From positions 620,001 to 684,000 of the forward strand of contig NZ_CP102930.1 of NCBI RefSeq assembly GCF_025558485.1: DNA of 64,000 nt, written 5' to 3'. Of the stretch, positions 43,351 through 51,407 are shown piece by piece. Under the pieces are notes generated by a model, which saw only the letters and a list, made by a program, of their open reading frames with translations, had not been told where the DNA came from and searched no databases. The translations under genes were made by a program, and so were the position numbers. The DNA comes from Bdellovibrio bacteriovorus. GTDB taxonomy: Bacteria; Bdellovibrionota; Bdellovibrionia; Bdellovibrionales; Bdellovibrionaceae. Positions within the stretch are counted from its first letter, which is position 1. Every line of letters starts with the position of its first letter.

Positions 43351-45119
43351 ATCTTTAATGAGTCCAAGCCTCTGACCCGTTCTTGCAGCGACTGAACAAA
43401 GAGATCCTGAAAATCCACATTCATCTCTTTGGTTTTAAAGAACGGGTTCATAATACAAATCCTTGCCAGCACCAGTTCATCGGCGTCGATCCTGCCCTGC
43501 CATGAGCTGACAACATTTTCAAAATATCGCGAATAACATTTCTTATAAATCCGGGTTTTTGAAATAAAAAAGTCACTGTGATTATCCGCTGCAAAGGTTT
43601 CATAAAGCCGCAAAGTTCGTTCATTCACCTTTTGCAAAGAATCCCCTGGCTGAGCCACGCAGAACCCCAGAAGATTGGCGTCCCCACTGGGAGCCACACG
43701 AATATTCGGCACATTTTCCCGCAGGACCTCTTCCATCTCTTTTCTTAGACGAATTGTGCGTGCAATCAGCCGCCCATAACCTTCCTGAGAAAACCCCACA
43801 CACTGCGCTGTCATCCAGGTCGCAACCGCTCCCGCCGCCGACCGAGAGCCTTCCAATGTAAAAGGCCCCTTGTCCTTGTTAACAGAAAAATTCACGTAAG
43901 GTGCCCCAAAGGACCTTTGATAATAGTCCTTTTCGTCAGCAGTGATAAAAGCCCCTGATGAATACGGCACATACCCCAGCTTGTGAGGATCAATGGTGAC
44001 CGATGTCGCCCGCCCCATCGCTTCAATGGCCTTAAGGCTTTGTTCCGACAGAACACCGCTGACTTCCTGATTTTCCCCTTTTAAAGAACAAAGAAATCCC
44101 CCGTAAGCTGCATCCACATGATGCCAGATGTGCCAGCCTTCAACATGGCGGTACATATCCAGCAGCTCTTGCACCTCATGAATCGGATCAATCATGCCCA
44201 GCTCTGTTGTTCCTAAAACCGACACCACCATCACAATGGGGCGATCCTCAAGCTGAGCACGCCGAATCTGCCTCTTTAAATCCTGAATATCCAGATGCCC
44301 GTGAGCATCCAGTTGCACCGGCCACAAAGCCTCGGCACCCAGGCCAAAAACGTGGGCCGACTTTGTCCAGGAATAATGTTTGTGTTCCGGAATTAACAAC
44401 ACAGGCCCCAGAAAATCACGCCCGATTTTCTGCGAAATTTCCTGTGCTGCTATAAAGGGATTGCCTTCAAATGGGTTCAATCTTTCTGCAGAAGCCTTTA
44501 CCCCGTGGGAAATTTCGTTATAACTTCGATAACCCATGGCCGCACTGGCAAACGCGGAACAACAACCCTGTTCCAACCCCGCAGCCATCCAATTAACACA
44601 TCGTGTACGTGCACGATAGACAGCCTCAAAATTTGCAATGGTTCCGCCCGAAGTGAAATGTCCAATACCTTTTCTAAAACCCATCATTTGCGCCAAAGCG
44701 GTGATGGCCTCTTCCTCGACGGTGACTCCGACCCAAGAGGACTCACCAGAGATATTATTTGGATTATGTAGCAAAGTCAGAATATGACCGAACAAGGCCG
44801 GCAGTGAGGTCTCTGAAAACATGTGACCAATGTAGCGTGGGGAAAATTTTGGAATTTCCTGTTCAAAACGTGATGCCAGTTCCTGCAAGACATCGTCCGT
44901 ATGCTGACGGCGTTTTATATAATCCGCGGATTCCATATCGGCTGAGGAAACCGCTCTGCCATCACCCGGCCGAAAACTGCGCCGCCATTCAAACCAGGAA
45001 TTTAAAAGGGCATTGATCTGCGCAGAAACCCACTGACTGTTTTCCGCCTGCGGCCCCAGAAAAAGCCCCTTTAAAGCGGCTTCTTCGGACAGACAGAGCG
45101 TTGCTAATTTGTCTTTCAT
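43347..45119 (-). CDS. Group II PLP-dependent decarboxylase
   Basis: The pyridoxal-phosphate Lys lies in DPHKLGYVPYSSGAF, and the cofactor-binding HHVDAAYGG is upstream of it. The scaffold is that of glutamate/aspartate/aromatic amino acid decarboxylases. The substrate cannot be read. AAGG precedes the ATG at 45119, which I prefer to a GTG nine bases upstream. It is the third gene behind a hemerythrin-PAS gene and an FmdE-like gene on the same strand (gaps 28 and 54 bases), so a role in low-oxygen metabolism is suggested by context. Confidence 0.88.
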   Translation of the reverse strand: MKDKLATLCLSEEAALKGLFLGPQAENSQWVSAQINALLNSWFEWRRSFRPGDGRAVSSADMESADYIKRRQHTDDVLQELASRFEQEIPKFSPRYIGHMFSETSLPALFGHILTLLHNPNNISGESSWVGVTVEEEAITALAQMMGFRKGIGHFTSGGTIANFEAVYRARTRCVNWMAAGLEQGCCSAFASAAMGYRSYNEISHGVKASAERLNPFEGNPFIAAQEISQKIGRDFLGPVLLIPEHKHYSWTKSAHVFGLGAEALWPVQLDAHGHLDIQDLKRQIRRAQLEDRPIVMVVSVLGTTELGMIDPIHEVQELLDMYRHVEGWHIWHHVDAAYGGFLCSLKGENQEVSGVLSEQSLKAIEAMGRATSVTIDPHKLGYVPYSSGAFITADEKDYYQRSFGAPYVNFSVNKDKGPFTLEGSRSAAGAVATWMTAQCVGFSQEGYGRLIARTIRLRKEMEEVLRENVPNIRVAPSGDANLLGFCVAQPGDSLQKVNERTLRLYETFAADNHSDFFISKTRIYKKCYSRYFENVVSSWQGRIDADELVLARICIMNPFFKTKEMNVDFQDLFVQSLQERVRGLDSLKI

Positions 45120-45173
45120 AAAAGCCACCTTAACAAACTCCCTGACATCTGGAATCCAACGCCCCGGTGGATT

Positions 45174-45764
45174 CTAGTGAGCCGACTGGGATACTTTAAC
45201 CATCAGCACCTTGTCAGCTTCCATCACGATTCGGCGAATTTTCATTCTCCAGACCTCTTGAAAAGAAAGATCCGACAAGTCCCCTTTCAGATCCACCTGG
45301 GAAGAGTCATAGAAAACTTCAATCGTCTTTCCTGTTCCCAAATGCTTAAATCTGTATGTACCCGGGGGCAGATCTGAAACTTCATAGGAAAGCAGTCCCC
45401 GGCGCACAAAATTTCCCTGAATGCCACCAAAACCACTTTTTTCCCATGCGCCAAATATCATGGAAAATACGTTCGATATCGGGCCCGTTGCCCCCCGATC
45501 CACGGCCGACCCCATTTCCACCGACACTTGCCCGCGGATCAGTACACCTGTTTCAGGAAAAAGTTCTCGCACCGCTCTCTGTGAAATTACAAAGGCTCCG
45601 ACCATCGAAGGACAGGCGTGCCCCGCAAATCTCACGACATCCAAAAGGGAGATCGGAAAGCTGTACTCCTCCTGATCCGCGCGAAGAAATTCCGCGAAGG
45701 GTTCACGCACCAAAATTTGCGGCAGCTTCATGTCCTCGGCTGTCATCATGACTCTGTTTTCCAT
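45174..45764 (-). CDS. FmdE-like protein
   Basis: VVRFAGHACPSMVGAFV carries the GHxCP motif that starts the FmdE (formylmethanofuran dehydrogenase subunit E-like) domain, and VSVEMGSAVDRGATGPISNV is its second conserved block. FmdE-type domains bind metal. The C-terminal 80 residues (LSYEVSDLPPGTYRFKHLG) are not familiar. There is no methanogenesis here, so the name marks the fold only. AAGGGAG precedes the ATG. It sits between the hemerythrin-PAS gene and the decarboxylase gene. Confidence 0.7.
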   Translation of the reverse strand: MENRVMMTAEDMKLPQILVREPFAEFLRADQEEYSFPISLLDVVRFAGHACPSMVGAFVISQRAVRELFPETGVLIRGQVSVEMGSAVDRGATGPISNVFSMIFGAWEKSGFGGIQGNFVRRGLLSYEVSDLPPGTYRFKHLGTGKTIEVFYDSSQVDLKGDLSDLSFQEVWRMKIRRIVMEADKVLMVKVSQSAH

Positions 45765-45792
45765 ACCGTCTCTCCCTTAAAAAAGGACAAGG

Positions 45793-46740
45793 CTATTGAT
45801 CCCAGCTCAACAGTCTTTTTTCTCCCTGAATTTTCTGAATGTCGGTGATGTCCTGGGACATTTCCAAAACGCCTTTGTAGTTTTTCTCTTTATCGCGAAC
45901 CGCAAAGTATCTGATGTGAATGGTGCGCCCCTTGAACTGAATCCAAAACTCGGCCTCGTCTTTCCGACCGGCTTTAAATTCCTCCAGAATGCGCAAAACG
46001 GTATCAACACTTTTCGGAGGATGACAGAAACGAACTTCGCGTCCTATCACCCCCGCGCTGCGCGGAAACACCCGCTCTTCACCCCGGTTGTAAAAAGCCA
46101 CCTTGTCATTTTCATCCACAAAGGTCACATCCACAGGAAGGAATTTCAATATCAGATTAATCTGTTCTAAGTTCAAAAACCCTTCGTCCATTTTCAGCTT
46201 TGAAAGATCCAGGGGACCGGTTGTTTTCTCAGGCTGCTCTTTTGTCACTCGACGGTCCTGATCGACCCAGCCAATCTCTTCATCCCCCGCAATCATTGCG
46301 TCCCAGTCTTCAGGCTGCAACAGTTGTAAGGCATTGGGGAACAGGCGGTTTTCCTCCACATGAATCATGTGGTGCATGTTCTCAATCAGAATGCGGATAT
46401 TTTCAGTCACGCTGGCGATGTCTTTACTTTCTATTTGCACGCGGATCGCACGAATGATGTCGCGAATACTGTCATGAAACGCCCACATTCCCTGACTGGG
46501 ACCATACCAGCCGCGTTTTTCCAGAAACGGAAACAGTTGGTTTTCCTTGCGGGCATAGCGTTTTTCAATTGCGCAAACGTGATTAAAGACATTGATGAAT
46601 TTCTGAAAGTCCTGAACAGGGGAGGCCATTTGCAGCTCCACCAGCAGCTTTTTGATAAACTCATTTTCTTCAAAGTAAACCCTTAAAGAATGGTTTTCAG
46701 GAAGTCCTGTAATGTAGTCAGGAAGTTTTGGGTAATGCAT
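45793..46740 (-). CDS. Hemerythrin-like and PAS domain protein (DUF438 type)
   Basis: Residues 1-170 form a helical HHE domain with the iron ligands spread over FNHVCAIEKRYARKENQLFPFL, WAFHDSIRD and ENMHHMIHVEENRLFP. Residues 190-305 are a PAS domain (FLPVDVTFVDENDKVAFYN, then VRFCHPPKS and YKGVLEMSQDITDIQ). This arrangement is known in sensors or repair factors that respond to oxygen or nitric oxide. There is no output domain. An FNR-like box lies 54 bases upstream of its start. It heads a three-gene run. Confidence 0.87.
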   Translation of the reverse strand: MHYPKLPDYITGLPENHSLRVYFEENEFIKKLLVELQMASPVQDFQKFINVFNHVCAIEKRYARKENQLFPFLEKRGWYGPSQGMWAFHDSIRDIIRAIRVQIESKDIASVTENIRILIENMHHMIHVEENRLFPNALQLLQPEDWDAMIAGDEEIGWVDQDRRVTKEQPEKTTGPLDLSKLKMDEGFLNLEQINLILKFLPVDVTFVDENDKVAFYNRGEERVFPRSAGVIGREVRFCHPPKSVDTVLRILEEFKAGRKDEAEFWIQFKGRTIHIRYFAVRDKEKNYKGVLEMSQDITDIQKIQGEKRLLSWDQ

Positions 46741-46793
46741 CGACCGAACCTCTATCTATGCTGACAGACTAACGCCAATGCTTGCGGGACTCC

Positions 46794-46807
46794 TTGATTC
46801 AGATCAT
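46794..46807. promoter_or_regulatory. FNR/Dnr-like binding box upstream of the hemerythrin-PAS gene
   Basis: TTGATTCAGATCAT matches the FNR/CRP-family consensus TTGAT-N4-ATCAA at nine of ten fixed positions. The box centre is about 60 bases before the start codon, which leaves room for a promoter downstream of it. The gene it precedes encodes an oxygen/NO-type sensor. No other such box was found by eye in the window. Confidence 0.6.
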
Positions 46808-46882
46808 TTTTCTACGATTCCCCATTAAGGATGTGTCACATAACTCATGTTGTAATACTGCCCCTTGAAGGCATGCCCGCGT

Positions 46883-47671
46883 CTATTCAAAGAGTGGCAA
46901 TGAAACAGCACCGCGAATCCAGATGAACATTTCTTGCGACACCGGGATAAAGTAAGTGGCCGCTTCTCCGCATGGGTGATTGGAAATAGATGTTTCCACA
47001 CCCACAAACTTCACCTGACCGTCTTTATCCAGCAAATATGCACTGCCACCAGAGTCCCCATGACATGCCCCCGGGCCCGGTTCAAAAATCTTGCCGATTT
47101 CCAATCCGCTGTATCCTGTGATGGCACGCAAAGGCAGGCTAACGGAAGCCTTTGTCCCTTTCACGCCCTGATGAACAGTCATTCCATAGCCGACGTGAGT
47201 CAGCTCACGACCGATCATGTCTTTATTCGCCAAAGTCATCGGAGCCGACTGAATCTGATACTCTACCAGATCCACATCCTGCTCCAACACCAACAAAGCC
47301 AGATCGCCACGAGGAATGTCCGGCTGAGGATGCACATGGGCCCGGGCCACTTTCAATTGCGGTGTCACCCACGGATGTGACTGCGGGTCTGTCGAATCAC
47401 CAATATAAATCCAGATTTTTTGAGGAAACTCTTCCACCGGTGTTTTAAAAGCCTTGGCTCCCAGTGAAATACAGTGGGCCGCCGTCAAAACCAGACGAGG
47501 TCCGATCAAAGTTCCACTGCAATACGTTTCACCTTGAAGTTGCGCGGAGGATTCTTTGAAGGTCAAAGCCACCGTTTGGCGATAAGAGCCATCCGTAATA
47601 GTACGACCACCCACCACACCCCAGGACAAAGCCGGGACCAGCAACAACAATGATAAAAGACCTGTTTTCAT
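46883..47671 (-). CDS. Secreted trypsin-like serine protease
   Basis: The signal peptide (about 1-16) is followed by VVGGRTI in place of the usual activation site. The catalytic His is in LTAAHC, Asp in RGDLALLVL and Ser in GACHGDSGGSAYL. Cys residues pair as in S1 proteases. The length (262) is that of a single S1 domain with no extra domain. It diverges from a second trypsin-like gene with a gap of about 115 bases, so the two probably share control. Prey protein digestion is the natural inference. Confidence 0.9.
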   Translation of the reverse strand: MKTGLLSLLLLVPALSWGVVGGRTITDGSYRQTVALTFKESSAQLQGETYCSGTLIGPRLVLTAAHCISLGAKAFKTPVEEFPQKIWIYIGDSTDPQSHPWVTPQLKVARAHVHPQPDIPRGDLALLVLEQDVDLVEYQIQSAPMTLANKDMIGRELTHVGYGMTVHQGVKGTKASVSLPLRAITGYSGLEIGKIFEPGPGACHGDSGGSAYLLDKDGQVKFVGVETSISNHPCGEAATYFIPVSQEMFIWIRGAVSLPLFE

Positions 47672-47787
47672 ATGGTTGTTCTATCATTCCCGTCCGGGTT
47701 CCCAAACGACCTCGAGAAAGCCTGGAAAAATATTCAGACCCTCCTTGCGATCGAATATTTAGTGTGAAGTCCGGACCGGACTCGAAT

Positions 47788-48660
47788 ATGACGAGGGACA
47801 TGTCGTATCGCAGCCTTTTCTTTCTTCCAATTCTGCTCCTTACCCTGACCTCCTGCCAACCGGCACAGCGCCCGGAGGCTCAAAAAGCTGCCTTTGCGAA
47901 TGGCATTATCGGTGGGTCCCCAACTGTTTTGGGCGAGTTCCCGTTTATGGTCAACATCTGGTTCAATGATCCCAAAGAAGACTATGTATCCCATCACTGT
48001 GGCGGCAGTTTGATTGCCTCCCGTTGGGTGCTGACGGCCGCGCACTGTGTTTTGGAAGATGAATCGGAAACCCGCCAGCGCATTGTGGCTCCCAGCAAGT
48101 TAATGCTCTTTATCGGCGGCATTGAACAGTCCGGTAAAGATGGACATCCTTTGAAAATCCGCTCTATCCAGACTCACCCTGATTTTGCCTGGCCCAAGGC
48201 TGACATCGCATTGATCGAACTTTCAGAAGCTGTCACGGACATTGTCCCCTTGGCTTTGAATGATCTGGACTTGGGAAGCTCCACGCAGAAAGTTCTGGTG
48301 ACTGGCTGGGGGTTGACCGACAGCGAGGGGCACAAAGAAAGTCCGTGGTTGCAAAAGCTGGAGGCCCCACTTTTACCCCGCGCTCTTTGCGCACAAGACG
48401 ATTTTCCCAAAAAAAGAGGCTATGAACTAGGCCCTGAAACCCTGTGCATCGAAACCTATCAACATCTGAAATCCTCCTGCCCCGGCGACAGTGGCGGGCC
48501 CGTATTTCTTCAGCGGGACAACCTCTATGTTCAAGTCGGCGTTGTCAGTTGGGGTTCTGCCTGCTCTGGATTCCGCGCCAAGGGGTCTTCAGTCGGAGGC
48601 TATGCCGCCGTTTCCTATGCCCTGCCTTGGATTAAAAAGGTTCTGACTGGCAGTAAATAA
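47788..48660 (+). CDS. Trypsin-like serine protease, predicted lipoprotein
   Basis: The N-terminus has a lipoprotein signal (LLLTLTSC) and then IIGGSPTVLGEFPFMV as the zymogen cleavage site. The triad is complete: LTAAHC, ADIALIEL and SCPGDSGGPVF. The GWGLTDSEG loop and GVVSWGSACSG are typical S1. Two starts are close together (47788 and 47800, the second with GAGGG very near), and the longer is given. It diverges from the protease gene at 46883-47671. Confidence 0.9.
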   Translation: MTRDMSYRSLFFLPILLLTLTSCQPAQRPEAQKAAFANGIIGGSPTVLGEFPFMVNIWFNDPKEDYVSHHCGGSLIASRWVLTAAHCVLEDESETRQRIVAPSKLMLFIGGIEQSGKDGHPLKIRSIQTHPDFAWPKADIALIELSEAVTDIVPLALNDLDLGSSTQKVLVTGWGLTDSEGHKESPWLQKLEAPLLPRALCAQDDFPKKRGYELGPETLCIETYQHLKSSCPGDSGGPVFLQRDNLYVQVGVVSWGSACSGFRAKGSSVGGYAAVSYALPWIKKVLTGSK

Positions 48661-48678
48661 TACTGCAAAGTAATGACC

Positions 48679-48694
48679 ATAGGTTTTAGACTAT
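48679..48694. promoter_or_regulatory. LysR-type operator candidate before the LysR gene
   Basis: ATAGGTTTTAGACTAT has ATAG and CTAT as an inverted pair eight bases apart. It matches the operator candidate at 49574-49589 at 13 of 16 positions. It lies 30 bases before the LysR start and could carry autoregulation. Confidence 0.55.
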
Positions 48695-48724
48695 ATTGGA
48701 TTCCCCATTTGAAAGGATAATCCA

Positions 48725-49567
48725 ATGTTACCTAGCGCTACGGATCTGGAATACTTTCTGGAAGTTTCTCGCACGTTAAACATCTCTCGTGCCGCTGAAC
48801 GCATCGGGATTTCCCAACCCACCCTGACCCAGTCTATTCATAAGCTTGAGTCCGCAGTCGGCGCACAGCTATTGATCCGCACCCGCACCGGAGTTCGCCT
48901 GACCAAGCCGGGCTTGCGCATCTCAGGCCAGATTATGACTTTACTGGAATCCTGGGCCAGTCTGCAAAAGGAAGCTCAGCAGGATGAACACGAGCTTCAG
49001 GGGAAGTTCCGTCTGGGAGTGCACCCTTCCGTGGCCCGCTATACCTTGCCGAAGTTTTTCAAAGAACTTTCCCGTCGGGCTCCGCGCATTGAAATTGAAC
49101 TGGTGCATGACCTTTCCCGCCACATCACGGAATCAATCATCAATTTCAAAGTCGATCTGGGATTGGTTATCAATCCTGCCAATCATCCCGATCTGGTTCT
49201 GAGAAAAATCTGCGACGACCATGTGACGGTCTTTCAAAGTCGTCACCGCACCGGAAAAATTCTTTTCGGCGATCCGGATCTGGCACAGACCCAATGGATT
49301 TTAAAACGTCTTAAAAGGCCCTCTTTGGATTTCACGCACTTTGTACCAACCCCCAATCTGGAGGTGGTTCAATGTATGGTGGCCTCGGGCGCTGGCTACG
49401 GAGTTTTGCCGACACGCGTGGCTCAAAGTGAAGGTGGGCACCAGCTGACCGTGGTGGACGCGAAGCTTCCGGCATTTAAGGACGAGCTTTTTGTCGCTTA
49501 CCGCAAGGAAGTCATGACCTCCCGAGCCGCCAAAACCCTGATTGAGATCGCCAAAGACTGTCTGTAA
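48725..49567 (+). CDS. LysR family transcriptional regulator
   Basis: The N-terminal winged helix-turn-helix (residues 3-60; FLEVSRTLNISRAAERIGISQPTLTQSIHKLE, divided at its turn) is standard for LysR. The rest is a substrate-binding domain with YTLPKFFKELSRRAP and the second lobe CMVASGAGYGVLPTRVA. It lies directly before the isonitrile operon in the same direction. In Pseudomonas aeruginosa a LysR protein, PtxR, controls the pvc isonitrile operon, which supports a matching role here. The effector is unknown. Confidence 0.9.
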   Translation: MLPSATDLEYFLEVSRTLNISRAAERIGISQPTLTQSIHKLESAVGAQLLIRTRTGVRLTKPGLRISGQIMTLLESWASLQKEAQQDEHELQGKFRLGVHPSVARYTLPKFFKELSRRAPRIEIELVHDLSRHITESIINFKVDLGLVINPANHPDLVLRKICDDHVTVFQSRHRTGKILFGDPDLAQTQWILKRLKRPSLDFTHFVPTPNLEVVQCMVASGAGYGVLPTRVAQSEGGHQLTVVDAKLPAFKDELFVAYRKEVMTSRAAKTLIEIAKDCL

Positions 49568-49571
49568 GCAT

Positions 49572-49602
49572 ATATAGGTTTTTACCTATATCATAAATAG
49601 GT
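49572..49602. promoter_or_regulatory. Operator region of the isonitrile operon
   Basis: ATATAGGT and ACCTATAT form a perfect eight-base inverted repeat around TTTT at 49572-49591. A further half site (ATAGGT) starts at 49597, 23 bases after the corresponding bases of the first half, or about two helical turns. LysR proteins often bind such a strong site and a nearby weaker one. The first gene of the operon starts 64 bases later, behind CTAGGAGG. Confidence 0.6.
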
Positions 49603-49665
49603 CCTTATTATTTTACCCAATATGTGAAATCTCCTAGAAACAAGTCTGTTCTCTAGGAGGTTTGT

Positions 49666-50616
49666 ATGTCCCTGTCCGAACAAATACTGAATCTGGTTTT
49701 TGAAATCCGCAATGTCATAGCTCTTCCCGATGAAACGAACTTGCAAAGTGAGATTCTCAAAATCCGGGCGCAGCAGTTAGAAAAGATCGACAGCTTTATT
49801 CGCGACGGAAAGCCCGTGCATATGATTCTGCCCGCGTTTCCGGCCAAATCCCCAAATCCACAAAAGACAGTCACTAACCGCCCGGACTATGGCGAAGTCC
49901 TGGCTCTTAAAAAACTGCAAAGTCTCTGCGAGCACATCCAAAACATTTACCCTGCTGGCGCTCATATCACGATTTGCTCAGACGGACGCGTCTTTAGCGA
50001 TGTGGTTGAAGTCAGTGATGGCGCTGTCGATGTGTACGGGCGCGAAATCAAAGAAATTCTGCGGGATCATGATCTGACCCACCTTTCCACCTTCAGTCTG
50101 GATGATGTTTTTTCTTCCCACAATTACGATTTAATGAGGCAGCGCCTGACCACCGAATTTGCCGAGCCCGTGGCAACGATTCGCCAGCGCACTTTAAAAG
50201 ATGCCGAAGCTCGTTCCATGTTCAATGGAATCCACCGCTTTATGTTCGAAGATCAAACAGCTCTGTATCCTGAAAAGTCCCGAACCTCTCTGCGCGAACA
50301 TGCCAAAGATTTGGCGTATGAGGTGATCCGCCGATCCAATGCCTGGAGTCGTCTGGTGGAAAAAAAGTTCGCCAACTCCCTGCGCCTGTCTATTCATCCG
50401 CAGCCTTTACATTCCATAAAAATTGGAATTCGTCTGCTGCCGTCGTCAGACCTTTGGCGTACACCCTGGCATTCAGTCACAGTTTTTGACGGACACGATT
50501 ACTATCTGGCACCGCGATCTCAAGTCGAAGCCGCAGGAGGTGTTCTGACCTATGCTGCCGAAAAATATCCTTACTACTTCCTGCCAACTTCCCAAGCGGC
50601 AATGGAGGCCCTATGA
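49666..50616 (+). CDS. pvcA: Isonitrile (isocyanide) synthase, PvcA/IsnA/DIT1 family
   Basis: Family enzymes convert the amino group of Tyr or Trp to an isonitrile using ribulose-5-phosphate as carbon source. The diagnostic blocks are LPAFPAKSPNPQKT (residues 55-68), PDYGEVLALKKLQSLC and ICSDGRVFSDVV (about 103-113, with the charged DGR). 316 residues is normal for the single-domain enzyme. AGGAGG precedes the ATG. It is the first of four genes joined by ATGA overlaps. Choice of Tyr or Trp cannot be read. Confidence 0.93.
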   Translation: MSLSEQILNLVFEIRNVIALPDETNLQSEILKIRAQQLEKIDSFIRDGKPVHMILPAFPAKSPNPQKTVTNRPDYGEVLALKKLQSLCEHIQNIYPAGAHITICSDGRVFSDVVEVSDGAVDVYGREIKEILRDHDLTHLSTFSLDDVFSSHNYDLMRQRLTTEFAEPVATIRQRTLKDAEARSMFNGIHRFMFEDQTALYPEKSRTSLREHAKDLAYEVIRRSNAWSRLVEKKFANSLRLSIHPQPLHSIKIGIRLLPSSDLWRTPWHSVTVFDGHDYYLAPRSQVEAAGGVLTYAAEKYPYYFLPTSQAAMEAL

Positions 50617-51407
50617 AACAGGTGTCCCTGAATCCCTTCGGTATGATGTTAGTTTCCGATGACCACACAACCGGGTTGGCGCAGTTGTCCATTGCCACCG
50701 TCAAAGAACTTTTGCACCAGCACAAGCTGGTGGTCATCCGGGGAATTTCAGCCCCGGCCCGTGATCAATTTCTGGCATTCTGTGCAGGTATTTCAGAAAT
50801 GCGCCCCCTGGAATGGAGCTTTGGCCCTGTCATGGAAATGAAAGAAGACCAGAACCCGCAGAACTATCTTTTTTCCCGGGAAAAAGTACCGTTCCACTGG
50901 GATGGAGCTTTTCATCAGGTTCCCGACTATCTGGTTTTTTCCTGCGTGCAGGCCCCCAACGAAGCCGCTGGGGGAGAAACACTTTTTACCAATACAGAAC
51001 CTCTTTATCAGGAAGCTTCCGAAGAGATTCGTAACCACTGGGCCTTACTGGAGTTGCAATATCAAACCGACAAAAAAGCGCACTATGGCGGATCAATCAA
51101 AGCCCCGTTGGTGCAAAAGCATCCCATCACACAAGCCCCTATCTTGCGTTTTGCAGAACCCGTGGAAACCGAACTCAACCCCGTAAGCCTGAAAATCAGC
51201 GGTGGAGATCTTTCACTGCATCCTCATTTTCTCAGCGACATGGTCCAGAAAATATATGCAGCCGAATACTGTTATAAACACCAATGGCAAGCCGGGGATC
51301 TTCTTTTCGCCGACAACCATTCACTGATTCACGGACGAACCGCCTTTGAAAAGAATTGCCCCCGCCATTTGCGTCGCATTCAGCTTATTAAGGAGACCTC
51401 CCTATGA
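50613..51407 (+). CDS. pvcB: Fe(II)/2-oxoglutarate-dependent oxygenase, PvcB/IsnB (TauD) family
   Basis: The partner of the isonitrile synthase. PvcB-type enzymes oxidise the isonitrile amino acid, usually losing CO2 to give a vinyl isonitrile. The iron ligands are His 95 and Asp 97 in FHWDGAF and His about 240 in IHGRTAF, with the 2-oxoglutarate Arg in the closing RHLRRIQ block. The length (264) is typical. The ATG overlaps the previous stop (ATGA), so translation is coupled. Product geometry cannot be predicted. Confidence 0.92.
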   Translation: MKQVSLNPFGMMLVSDDHTTGLAQLSIATVKELLHQHKLVVIRGISAPARDQFLAFCAGISEMRPLEWSFGPVMEMKEDQNPQNYLFSREKVPFHWDGAFHQVPDYLVFSCVQAPNEAAGGETLFTNTEPLYQEASEEIRNHWALLELQYQTDKKAHYGGSIKAPLVQKHPITQAPILRFAEPVETELNPVSLKISGGDLSLHPHFLSDMVQKIYAAEYCYKHQWQAGDLLFADNHSLIHGRTAFEKNCPRHLRRIQLIKETSL

